Part shown: positions 10,828 to 19,739 of the stretch, piece after piece
Layout of the letters: each line of letters begins with the position of its first letter
Position numbering within the stretch: the first letter of the stretch is position 1
DNA from: Bacillota bacterium
GTDB lineage: Bacteria; Bacillota_I; Bacilli_A; RF39; UBA660
Assembly: GCA_015059405.1 (NCBI GenBank)
Contig: SVAL01000003.1
Location: 1 to 64,000, forward strand
Length of the DNA stretch: 64,000 nt
Direction: 5' to 3'
The notes under the pieces: generated by a model
Told to the model about the DNA's origin: nothing
Seen by the model: the letters and a program-made list of their open reading frames with translations, nothing else
The model's database searches: none
Program-made: the position numbers and the translations under genes

Positions 10828-11664
10828 TCACCTAAACCTATCTTTAAAACTGCATTTCTTACAAAATTCCTCACTACAAGTGTTATTTTTAAAACCCTCA
10901 CTCATATTAACGAATCTTTCGCTACCTAAAATTTCCCCAAGATCTGTTGATAAAACATTTCCAAGAGAAATAACACCCTCTCCATCCAAACAACAAGGAA
11001 TAACTGTACCATCAACAAGTATCCCAATATGATCAATAGTACCATGACAATACCCTAAACTACTATGATTACTATTCATACTAGGCCACTCAAATAAATT
11101 ATCCTTATTTACATACGTATTATCATATATTTTAATCTGCTTATCTTTATATAACTTTTCCGCAACATCTGGGGATAAAGTATAATATGAAATAATTTTT
11201 TCCACTACTCTTGTGGATTTCTTATCTAACTCATAATTATTTAAAGTCCATAATCTATAACTGATATAAATTTTATCAGACAAATTACTACATACCCAAA
11301 AAACATCTTCTAAATATTCTTCATCATAATTTTCAGAATGAAGTGATACATTTATTTGACGAATACATTTATGTTTATTTAAAACACTAAAACTTTTCTT
11401 TAATAAAGTACCATTAGTAGTAATATTAACAAATAAATTATTATTATCACAAATATCTAAAAATATATCCAAATTAGGATTTAATAAAGGTTCCCCTTTA
11501 ACATGTAAGTATATATAATCAGTATAACTCTTAACTTCATCTATAATATGAGAAAAATCAGATACATTCATAAACTTCTTTTCTCTTTTATTATTATTAC
11601 AAAAACTACAATTTAAATTACATATATTAGTTATTTCTATATATACTTTCTTAAACTTCTTCAT
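10828..11664 (-). CDS. radical SAM protein with SPASM-like C-terminal domain
   Basis: CNLNCSFC (CxxxCxxC) and C-terminal CHGTIDHIGILVDGTVIPCC...CSEEFCKKC; begins just after the uvrB stop. Confidence 0.88.
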   Translation of the reverse strand: MKKFKKVYIEITNICNLNCSFCNNNKREKKFMNVSDFSHIIDEVKSYTDYIYLHVKGEPLLNPNLDIFLDICDNNNLFVNITTNGTLLKKSFSVLNKHKCIRQINVSLHSENYDEEYLEDVFWVCSNLSDKIYISYRLWTLNNYELDKKSTRVVEKIISYYTLSPDVAEKLYKDKQIKIYDNTYVNKDNLFEWPSMNSNHSSLGYCHGTIDHIGILVDGTVIPCCLDGEGVISLGNVLSTDLGEILGSERFVNMSEGFKNNTCSEEFCKKCSFKDRFR

Positions 11665-11665
11665 C

Positions 11666-13621
11666 TTAATCACTCTTCAATTCAAATAATATATCTCTAA
11701 GTTCCATAGCTCTTTCAAAATCAAGATTCTTAGCTGCTTCTCTCATTTCTTGTTCCAAAGATTCAATAGTACGTTCTATTTCTAATTTAGTCATCTTCTT
11801 AGTAGACTTCTTATCATCAACAGACTCATCAACATTACTAATTAAATCACGTATTTCTTTAATAATTGTTTTAGGAACAATTCCATGTTCATTATTATAA
11901 GCTTCTTGTATACTTCTACGACGTGCGGTTTCTTTAATCGCATAATCCATTGAATCAGTAACTTTATCACCATACATAATACAACGTCCATTACTATTAC
12001 GCGCACATCTACCTATAGTTTGAACTAAACTTCTACTACTTCTTAAGAAACCTTCTTTATCAGCATCTAAAATAGCTATTAAACTAACTTCTGGAATATC
12101 TATACCTTCACGAAGTAAATTTATTCCAACAACACAATCATATTTACCTAAACGTAAATCACGTATTATTCTCATACGTTCTAAAGTTTTAACTTCACTA
12201 TGCAAATAAGCAACTTTTATATCTATCTCTTTCAAATAATTAGTAAGTTCTTCAGCCATACGAATAGTTAAAGTAGTAATAAGTACTCTTTCATTTTTAT
12301 CAATTCTATCTCTAATTTCACCTACTAAATCATCTATTTGTCCTTCAGTTGGTCTAACTTCAACAATAGGATCTAAAAGTCCTGTTGGACGAATAATTTG
12401 CTCAACAAATTTATTATTAACATGTTCAAGTTCATAATCTCCAGGTGTAGCTGATACATATATTGCTTGATTAATCTTCTTTTCAAATTCATCAAACTGA
12501 AGTGGTCTATTATCAAGCGCACTTGGAAGCCTAAAACCATATTCAACAAGATTCATCTTACGTGCTCTATCACCATTATACATACCCCTAACTTGTGGTA
12601 AAGTTACATGTGACTCATCTACAACTAATAAATAATCATCAGGAAAGAAATCCATTAAAGTAGTTGGTGTTTCTCCCTCTTTTCTTCCAGCCATTTGACG
12701 AGAATAGTTTTCTACACCTGTACAAAAACCAGTTTCTTTTAACATTTCCATATCATAATTAGTTCTTTGTTCAATACGTTGAGCCTCTATAAGCTTATTG
12801 TTTTCTTTAAAATAAGCAACTCTTTCTTCCATCTCTGACTTAATACGTTTAATTGCTTCGTCTAGCTTTTCTTCACTAATTACAAAGTGACTAGCTGGAA
12901 ATATTGAAATTGTTTTTTTATTAACTTTAATCGCACCAGTTAAAGTATCTATTTCACTAATACGATCAATTTCATCTCCAAAAAACTCAATACGATAACC
13001 AGTATTTCTCTCACTCGCAGGAATTATTTCTAAAACATCCCCTCTAACCCTAAATGTACCACGTTTAAAATCAAGATCATTTCTTTCAAATAACATATCT
13101 ATAAGTTTATTTAAAACATCATTTCTTGAAACTGTATCCCCTACATTTAAAGTAAGCATTTTATTTAAGTATTCTTCTACTTCCCCAATTCCATATATAC
13201 AAGAAACTGATGCAACAACAATAACATCATCCCTAGACAATAAACTACTAGTAGCTGCATGACGAAGTTCATCTATTTCATCGTTAATAGAAGAATCTTT
13301 TTCAATATAAGTATCAGTAGAAGGAACATATGCTTCCGGTTGATAATAATCATAGTATGAAACAAAATACTCAACCCTATTTTCAGGAAATAGTTCCTTT
13401 AATTCTGAATAAAGTTGACCTGCTAAAGTCTTATTATGTGCAAGAACTAAAGTTGGTTTATTAACTTCTTTAATAACATTAGCAATAGTAAAAGTTTTAC
13501 CCGTACCAGTAGCACCAAGTAATACTTGTTCTTTCTTACCAGATTTAATTCCAGAAACTAATTCTTGAATAGCTTTAGGCTGATCACCACTAGGACTATA
13601 TTTAGATACTAAATTAAACAT
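11666..13621 (-). CDS. uvrB: excinuclease ABC subunit B
   Basis: [22 protein letters not shown]...[10 protein letters not shown]...; start at 13621 with upstream SD. Confidence 0.97.
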   Translation of the reverse strand: MFNLVSKYSPSGDQPKAIQELVSGIKSGKKEQVLLGATGTGKTFTIANVIKEVNKPTLVLAHNKTLAGQLYSELKELFPENRVEYFVSYYDYYQPEAYVPSTDTYIEKDSSINDEIDELRHAATSSLLSRDDVIVVASVSCIYGIGEVEEYLNKMLTLNVGDTVSRNDVLNKLIDMLFERNDLDFKRGTFRVRGDVLEIIPASERNTGYRIEFFGDEIDRISEIDTLTGAIKVNKKTISIFPASHFVISEEKLDEAIKRIKSEMEERVAYFKENNKLIEAQRIEQRTNYDMEMLKETGFCTGVENYSRQMAGRKEGETPTTLMDFFPDDYLLVVDESHVTLPQVRGMYNGDRARKMNLVEYGFRLPSALDNRPLQFDEFEKKINQAIYVSATPGDYELEHVNNKFVEQIIRPTGLLDPIVEVRPTEGQIDDLVGEIRDRIDKNERVLITTLTIRMAEELTNYLKEIDIKVAYLHSEVKTLERMRIIRDLRLGKYDCVVGINLLREGIDIPEVSLIAILDADKEGFLRSSRSLVQTIGRCARNSNGRCIMYGDKVTDSMDYAIKETARRRSIQEAYNNEHGIVPKTIIKEIRDLISNVDESVDDKKSTKKMTKLEIERTIESLEQEMREAAKNLDFERAMELRDILFELKSD

Positions 13622-13747
13622 ATTTCCATCCCCTTTCTTATATAAATACTTCTTCTCATTTCGCAAGTTATTTTATCACTAAAATCTTAAAAAAACAATC
13701 GAACATAAAAAAAGATGAGTGGCAAAACTCATCTTTAATATTAATTA

Positions 13748-14803
13748 TTAAACATTGTCAGTTGGAACATTGTTATTTTGAACTTCTTCAGCTACTGGAG
13801 CAGCTTCAACTGGTTGAACTTCTTCAGCTACTGGAGTAGCTTCAACTGGTTGAGATTCTTCTACTACTGGAGCAGTTTCAACTGGTTGAGCATTATCAGT
13901 AACAGAAGCATTTTCCATTGGAGGAACATTATTAACCGGTTCTGGATTTGCCATTGGTTGAACTTCAGGCATTACTGGAGCAGCATTCATTCCATTAGTA
14001 TTCTTTTTCTTTTTTGAAACTACAACAACTGCAACAACACCACCAACTACTGCTACACCTGCAACAACAGCAATAATAAGTAATAAGTTATTTCCTAAAG
14101 CAAAAGAGAAATTTATTTTATTTAACTTACTATATTTTAAATTCCAAGTTAATTCTTTTCCATCTTCACTTACTTTAGATGCATTATTTTCACCTGCTTT
14201 TACAGGTAATTTAATTTTATATGATAAATCAGTAATCATACTATCATATGATTCAGATTCTTTTCTTTCTTCTTCACTAGCACCATTTAAGAAATCGATT
14301 TCAAAATTTGCTACATAATTTTTACCATCTTTATAGAAAAATTTAACATCTTTTAATTTTTCAACATTTTCTTTAGCAAATAGTTCATTAAAATTAACTG
14401 CTTCTTTTGAACTTCCAGTAATATCATCAATATTATCAAAAGTCTTAGTTATTTTAACACCAGATATAGTAGAACCATCTTTAGTTTCTTTAAATTCTTC
14501 TACTTTATAACCTAATTCTTCTAAGTGTTTATAGTCTTCTGTAGTTACTTCATCACTTTCTTCTTCATCATCTGACCAAGAATCATCTTCATCTGACCAA
14601 TAATTATCATCTTCATTTTCTCCAACTGTAGTACCATCTTCTTCTACGTTACCAAACATATCTTCAGATATTTCCATACCATAAATAACTTCTAATGTTA
14701 CACTCTTATCATCTTTAACTTCCATACTAACATTATATTTAACACATCCTGTTAAACTAACTGCTAGTAAAAAAACCAAAAATAATTTTGCCATTTTTTT
14801 CAT
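13748..14803 (-). CDS. lipoprotein/membrane-anchored protein with C-terminal PVE/AEEVQ repeats (LppM-like region)
   Basis: Lipobox VSLTGC; acidic segment; late TM segment; repetitive Pro/Val/Glu tail. Confidence 0.7.
   Translation of the reverse strand: MKKMAKLFLVFLLAVSLTGCVKYNVSMEVKDDKSVTLEVIYGMEISEDMFGNVEEDGTTVGENEDDNYWSDEDDSWSDDEEESDEVTTEDYKHLEELGYKVEEFKETKDGSTISGVKITKTFDNIDDITGSSKEAVNFNELFAKENVEKLKDVKFFYKDGKNYVANFEIDFLNGASEEERKESESYDSMITDLSYKIKLPVKAGENNASKVSEDGKELTWNLKYSKLNKINFSFALGNNLLLIIAVVAGVAVVGGVVAVVVVSKKKKNTNGMNAAPVMPEVQPMANPEPVNNVPPMENASVTDNAQPVETAPVVEESQPVEATPVAEEVQPVEAAPVAEEVQNNNVPTDNV
13776..13890. repeat. ~36-bp in-frame tandem repeat in the C-terminal coding region of the lipoprotein
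   Basis: Repeated unit acttcttcagctactggag(c/t)agcttcaactggttga, about three copies with decay. Confidence 0.8.
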
Positions 14804-14981
14804 TTTCTCACTCCTTTTCTTTTGTAAGACACCTTACTATATTAAGAATAACACTTTTGCTAAAAATCAACAAGACATACTAAATAATTTAATATAAAAA
14901 TATTTACTTATTTTTACATACTTTATATTTTTTTAATATTAAAAGAAAAACTAATATGTTATATTATTACTAGGTGGTTAT

Positions 14982-15884
14982 ATGAACGATATTCCTACAA
15001 TCAGTAATTTATATGAACTAGAAGAAGAAAGAAAAAGAATTGTTAGAAAAAAATGTTTTTGTGCTTTAATCGCAATATTCCTAACAATAATTATTGGATT
15101 TTTATCACAAAACTTCGAAGCTATGATGTTCTTATTTGTTTTTTCTATTATAATATCCCAACTTTTTACCGTAGGAGAAGTAAAAAAATATGAAAAAAAC
15201 TACAAACATTTAATTATTTTAGAAATATTTAAAAAAGTTTTTACCAACGTTAATTTTTTTCCTGACAAAGGACTAAACTATGATGTTTTTAAAACAGTAG
15301 ATGTAATAAAACAACCAGATCGATACTCTACAAACGATTATATGTATGCAACATATAACAATATACCTTTTGAAACAGCTGATGTACATTTTGAGGAAAA
15401 ACATACTGATAGTAAAGGAAGAACACATTACTCTACTATTTTCCAAGGTCAATGGTATATATTTGACTTCAATAAAAGCTTTGTATCCGATGTTCAAATT
15501 ATAGATTCTAGATTTGGATATAGTTCTAGAAATAGTTTTTTTAATAATAATTTCAACAAAATACAACTAGAAGATATAGAGTTTAATGATATGTTTAATA
15601 CCTATGCTAAAAACGACTTAGATGCTTTCTATTTATTAACACCACATACTTTAGAAAAATTAAAAACACTAAAATATTCAAATAAAGGGCACTTAATTTT
15701 TTGTTTTAACAACAACAAATTACACATAGGTGTAAATAATAGAAGAAATTCTTTTGAACCTAATTTATATAAACAAATCAATGTTGATGAAATAGAAAAA
15801 CAAACACTACAAGAAATATATGATATAATTAGTTTTATAAATTATTTAGATTTAGACAATACATTATTTAGAAAGGAGGTGTAG
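14982..15884 (+). CDS. DUF3137-family membrane protein
   Basis: Two N-terminal TMs, then soluble domain HTDSKGRTHYSTIFQGQWYIFDF..., typical of DUF3137; followed by LemA. Confidence 0.7.
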   Translation: MNDIPTISNLYELEEERKRIVRKKCFCALIAIFLTIIIGFLSQNFEAMMFLFVFSIIISQLFTVGEVKKYEKNYKHLIILEIFKKVFTNVNFFPDKGLNYDVFKTVDVIKQPDRYSTNDYMYATYNNIPFETADVHFEEKHTDSKGRTHYSTIFQGQWYIFDFNKSFVSDVQIIDSRFGYSSRNSFFNNNFNKIQLEDIEFNDMFNTYAKNDLDAFYLLTPHTLEKLKTLKYSNKGHLIFCFNNNKLHIGVNNRRNSFEPNLYKQINVDEIEKQTLQEIYDIISFINYLDLDNTLFRKEV

Positions 15885-15885
15885 T

Positions 15886-16431
15886 ATGGAAACACTAATC
15901 ATAATAATAGTAATAGTAGTAGCACTATTTATTTTAGGTTGGTATATATCTGTATCTAATAACCTAAATAGAGCTTTAGTAAAAATAGATGAAGCTAATT
16001 CGGGAATTGATGTAGCACTAACAAAAAGATATGATGTGTTAACTAAAATGATAGATGTTGTTAAAGCATACTCAAAACACGAAAAAGAAACATTATTTGA
16101 AGTAATAAAAATGAGAAACAACATGACAATGGAAGAAAAGAACGAAGCTAATAATAAAATGACACACAATTTTGAACAAATTAGATTATTAGTAGAAAAC
16201 TATCCAGAATTAAAATCAAGTGAAAACTATAAAACATTACAATTATCTATTGCCGATGTTGAAGAACACTTACAAGCAGCTAGAAGAATGTACAACTCTA
16301 ATGTATCCATTTTCAATCAAACAATCGTTACTTTTCCAAATAGTATCGTTGCTTCAATGAAAGGATTAACTAAAAAAGATTTCTTTGAAGCAGATGAAAC
16401 AAAAAAAGAGGATGTAAAAATTAATCTATAA
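15886..16431 (+). CDS. lemA: LemA family protein
   Basis: YISVSNNLNRALVKIDEANSGIDVALTKRYDVLTKMIDVVKAYSKHE; NSNVSIFNQTIVTFPNSIVA. Confidence 0.93.
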   Translation: METLIIIIVIVVALFILGWYISVSNNLNRALVKIDEANSGIDVALTKRYDVLTKMIDVVKAYSKHEKETLFEVIKMRNNMTMEEKNEANNKMTHNFEQIRLLVENYPELKSSENYKTLQLSIADVEEHLQAARRMYNSNVSIFNQTIVTFPNSIVASMKGLTKKDFFEADETKKEDVKINL

Positions 16432-16435
16432 AAAA

Positions 16436-16468
16436 AGAAAAAGGAATGTTTCTAACATTCCTTTTTTA
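16436..16468 (+). terminator. intrinsic terminator after lemA
   Basis: AAAGGAATGTTTCTAACATTCCTTTTTT. Confidence 0.75.
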
Positions 16469-16498
16469 TATACTCATTTCTAATATATATTATTTTAA

Positions 16499-17056
16499 TT
16501 ATTGAATTTTATAAGTTTTAATAACACGAGATGTTTTTCTGTAAATATCGGCATAGTCTCTACCAGAAATACCATACATATCATCAATTTTAGTTATGTT
16601 GATATATCCTCCAGCAGCAATTTTCATTTCGCTTCCCCATTGTTGTAAGATAATATTATCAGGAATTTGAACAAAGATTTGTGGTTCACCAACTGGTTTG
16701 TGAATACCTTCACCTAATTCAGGACATTCTTCATATTTACCTTGATATTTTGAATCCTCAATAATCCATTGGTTTAAGTGACCATGTTTGTCAACAACAG
16801 GCATACCAGTATCATCAGTTTTAGTTACAACCCAACCAGGTCTCCCAGTCTTTTCATCAAGTTTAACTGTAGCAACTTTTTCCTTAACTGGATTTCCGTC
16901 TTTGTCTTCACTCCAAGAGATAACTTCTTCACCAACAACCCCTTGTCTAATATGAGGTCTAGCAAATTTTTCTGCTTCAAATGGAACTAAGATACCACTT
17001 TCTAATCCTTCCTTAACATATTTTAAAACATCTACTTTTACGTAATTTTCACTCAT
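16499..17056 (-). CDS. uncharacterised soluble protein under predicted Mn-riboswitch control
   Basis: ORF with SD (AGGGGGAAT); no TM segments or signal peptide seen; motif HGHLNQWIIEDSKYQGKYE. Confidence 0.8.
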   Translation of the reverse strand: MSENYVKVDVLKYVKEGLESGILVPFEAEKFARPHIRQGVVGEEVISWSEDKDGNPVKEKVATVKLDEKTGRPGWVVTKTDDTGMPVVDKHGHLNQWIIEDSKYQGKYEECPELGEGIHKPVGEPQIFVQIPDNIILQQWGSEMKIAAGGYINITKIDDMYGISGRDYADIYRKTSRVIKTYKIQ

Positions 17057-17101
17057 TTTTTATTCCCCCTATACAAAAATTACTTTGTTAAAGAGAAAAT
17101 A

Positions 17102-17125
17102 AAAGACCTTACAAATAGTAAGGCC
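17102..17125 (-). terminator. secondary hairpin between riboswitch terminator and CDS
   Basis: GGCCTTACTATTTGTAAGGTCTTTTATTTT on minus strand. Confidence 0.4.
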
Positions 17126-17145
17126 TAAATTTCCTAAAAATTACA

Positions 17146-17180
17146 TAAAAAAACCAAGACCCCACTATTGTAAAGTCTTG
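17146..17180 (-). terminator. riboswitch expression-platform intrinsic terminator
   Basis: CAAGACTTTACAATAGTGGGGTCTTGGTTTTTTT; 5' arm overlaps the conserved CAAGAC of the aptamer. Confidence 0.85.
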
Positions 17181-17280
17181 TCCAACTATTGTTGATATAA
17201 TACGGATATTAAATATACCGAAATGACGTATCATATATATAAGCTTATAAATATAAACTTATATGACTACTCCCCTTCAA
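17170..17280 (-). ncRNA. yybP-ykoY (manganese) riboswitch aptamer
   Basis: AAGGGGAGTAG...ACGTCATTTCGGTAT...ATCCG...CAACAATAGTTGGACAAGACTTTAC matches conserved elements AAGGGGAGUAG, GUCAnUUCG and CAAGAC in correct order. Confidence 0.85.
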
Positions 17281-17289
17281 CATGATTAC

Positions 17290-17318
17290 ATTATACCATG
17301 TTTTTAACATTTTGTCAA
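17290..17318 (-). promoter_or_regulatory. consensus sigma-A promoter TTGACA-N17-TATAAT for the riboswitch transcript
   Basis: TTGACA (17313-17318), 17-bp spacer, TATAAT (17290-17295) on the minus strand. Confidence 0.9.
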
Positions 17319-17428
17319 TAACAACTTTTTATTTTAGGGGTTCACTTAAATTATATCATTAAAATTAATAAAAATATATTCTAAAAAAATATTAAAAAAA
17401 ATGATATTTTTATAATGGAGATGGTTTT

Positions 17429-18892
17429 ATGAAAAAAGGATTTGACAACAAAAAATATATAAAAATACAAAGCGAGAAAATAAAAGAAAGATTTAAATTA
17501 TTTGATAAATTATATTTAGAAATAGGTGGAAAACTATTCGATGATTATCATGCATCACGCGTTCTTCCTGGTTTTGAACCCGATGCCAAAATTAAAATGT
17601 TTCAAGAATTAAAAGATGACTTAGAAATTATCTTTTGCATAAATGCAAACGATATAGAAAGAAACAAAACACGTGCTGAATTTGGAATAACATATGATTT
17701 AGAGGTTATGCGCTTAATAGATAATTTAAAAAACTTAGGATTTACAATAAATTCAGTAATTATTACACTATATAAAAACCAAGGTGGTGTAGATAATTTC
17801 ATAAAAAAACTAGAAAGACATGGAATAAAAACATATATCCATAAACCAACTAAAGGTTACCCTTCTGATATTGATACCATTGTTAGCGATGAAGGATATG
17901 GTGCTAATCCATATATAGAAACAACAAAAAAACTAATATTAGTTAATGCACCCGGACCATGTAGTGGAAAACTAGCAACCTGTCTTTCACAACTTTATCA
18001 TGAGCATAAAAAGGGTATTAATTCAGGATATGCCAAATTTGAAACATTTCCTGTTTGGGACTTACCACTTAAACATCCAGTTAACATGGCATATGAAGCA
18101 GCTACAGCCGATTTAAAAGATGTTAATATGATAGATTCATTTCACTTAGAGAAATATAATATTAAAGCAGTTAATTATAATAGAGATCTAACAGTATTCC
18201 CTATCTTAAAAACAATACTTTCTAAAATAACTAATAAAGATATTTATCATTCACCTACCGATATGGGAGTAAATACAATAAGTAAATGCATTATAGACGA
18301 AGAAATAATAAAAGAAGCAGCAAAAAAAGAAATAGTTAGAAGATATTATCAAGAATTAACTAATTATAAATCAGGTTTAGTCGATATAGATATACCAAAT
18401 AATATAAAAGTATTAATGAATCAACTAGATATAAATAGTAATATTTTAGAAACAATAAAACCAGCATTTGAAAAACATAAAAAAGAAAACAAACCAGTAG
18501 TAGCTTTGAAACTACCTAATAATGAAATAATTACTGGAAAAGAAAGCAATCTTTTAAGCGCACCTAGTGCCCTAATTATTAATGCTATTAAAACTCTAAG
18601 CAAAATACCTGATAATATTAATCTTTTAAGTCCTAATATACTAGAACCAATACTAAAATTAAGAAAAGAAAATACTCCTCTTCAACTACAAGAAGTAATG
18701 ATAGCACTTAGTATTTGCTCTGTTACTAATCCAACTATCGAAAATGCATTAACATATTTAAAAGACTTAAAAAATTGTGAAGCTCATTCTTCATATATTA
18801 TTACAAATGGAGATAAAAAATCATTAAACAACTTAGGAATAAGACTAACTTGTGAACCAAACTTTCATTCTGACAATTTATTTTATAATTAA
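17429..18892 (+). CDS. DUF1846-family protein
   Basis: Length and motifs (ASRVLPGFEPDAKIKM, VNAPGPCSGKLATCLSQLYHE, SPTDMGVN) characteristic of DUF1846. Confidence 0.88.
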   Translation: MKKGFDNKKYIKIQSEKIKERFKLFDKLYLEIGGKLFDDYHASRVLPGFEPDAKIKMFQELKDDLEIIFCINANDIERNKTRAEFGITYDLEVMRLIDNLKNLGFTINSVIITLYKNQGGVDNFIKKLERHGIKTYIHKPTKGYPSDIDTIVSDEGYGANPYIETTKKLILVNAPGPCSGKLATCLSQLYHEHKKGINSGYAKFETFPVWDLPLKHPVNMAYEAATADLKDVNMIDSFHLEKYNIKAVNYNRDLTVFPILKTILSKITNKDIYHSPTDMGVNTISKCIIDEEIIKEAAKKEIVRRYYQELTNYKSGLVDIDIPNNIKVLMNQLDINSNILETIKPAFEKHKKENKPVVALKLPNNEIITGKESNLLSAPSALIINAIKTLSKIPDNINLLSPNILEPILKLRKENTPLQLQEVMIALSICSVTNPTIENALTYLKDLKNCEAHSSYIITNGDKKSLNNLGIRLTCEPNFHSDNLFYN

Positions 18893-18917
18893 AAAAGTAT
18901 GTAACTAAACATACTTT

Positions 18918-19691
18918 TTATTTTGTATTATTATTTTTTCCTTTGTAATAATCATCATATAAACTTTTAGGTATCATAACTGCTTGAATTCTCGCAGTAC
19001 TATCATCATTTATTTTAACATTCGTTACTTTAGACATATTACCAGCATTTATTAAATATTCTTGTTCATGTGGATGATATGAAAAATTAGGATTATCACC
19101 AATATATATACCATCAGTAAATTCACTAGGAATCATATATTCAATCATAACATTATATTTTTTACCACCCTCTATATCTCTACCAAAAAAAGATTGTTCA
19201 GGAAGTAAAGTAGTACTAACTAGTCCTGTATCTAATAAAAAATTACCTTCTAAAGAAGTTAAATCCTCTAAACTTTCAATACCATATTCTGAAAAATAAG
19301 ATAAGCTTACACCACGATATGTAACAAAATCTCCATATGAAGTAGAATTATTAGAAATAATAGATTTAATTTTTGTAGCTTGCATTAAAAATTTTTCTTT
19401 TCTACTATCATTACCATTTTCATGATAACTCCATCTACCTCTTAAAGCCGAATTTATATCAAAATAATTAGTACCAGTAAAAGTTCTAATATCAGTAGCT
19501 TGATCATAAGTAATATATCCAGGAATACTAAATCCTTCTCTAACCTCATGAATAGAATTACATCTATTATAATCTCTAATTAATCCATTTAAGACAAACT
19601 CATCTACATTTTTTCTATCTTCATCACTAATAAACCTTAAAAAGCGATTAACATTTCTACTTTCACCCTTTTGTAACATATCTATCACCAC
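18918..19691 (-). CDS. predicted mono-ADP-ribosyltransferase (R-S-E class)
   Basis: YITYDQATDIRTFTGTNYFDINSALRG; TYRGVSLS (Arg); GLVSTTLL (STT); HPHEQEYLI (ExE); no signal peptide. Confidence 0.75.
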   Translation of the reverse strand: MVIDMLQKGESRNVNRFLRFISDEDRKNVDEFVLNGLIRDYNRCNSIHEVREGFSIPGYITYDQATDIRTFTGTNYFDINSALRGRWSYHENGNDSRKEKFLMQATKIKSIISNNSTSYGDFVTYRGVSLSYFSEYGIESLEDLTSLEGNFLLDTGLVSTTLLPEQSFFGRDIEGGKKYNVMIEYMIPSEFTDGIYIGDNPNFSYHPHEQEYLINAGNMSKVTNVKINDDSTARIQAVMIPKSLYDDYYKGKNNNTK

Positions 19692-19739
19692 TTTAATTAT
19701 ACAATAAATACAAATATAAATACAAATAAAAAGAAGAGA

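Noticed and set aside
13776-13890. Repeat array considered as CRISPR
   Set aside because: Repeats are contiguous without unique spacers and encode in-frame protein repeats
13778-14017. Plus-strand repetitive ORF (FFSYWSSFNWL repeats)
   Set aside because: Antisense translation of the lipoprotein tandem repeats
14982-16431. DUF3137-LemA pair as a novel system
   Set aside because: LemA and DUF3137 proteins are a recurrent, already known neighbourhood
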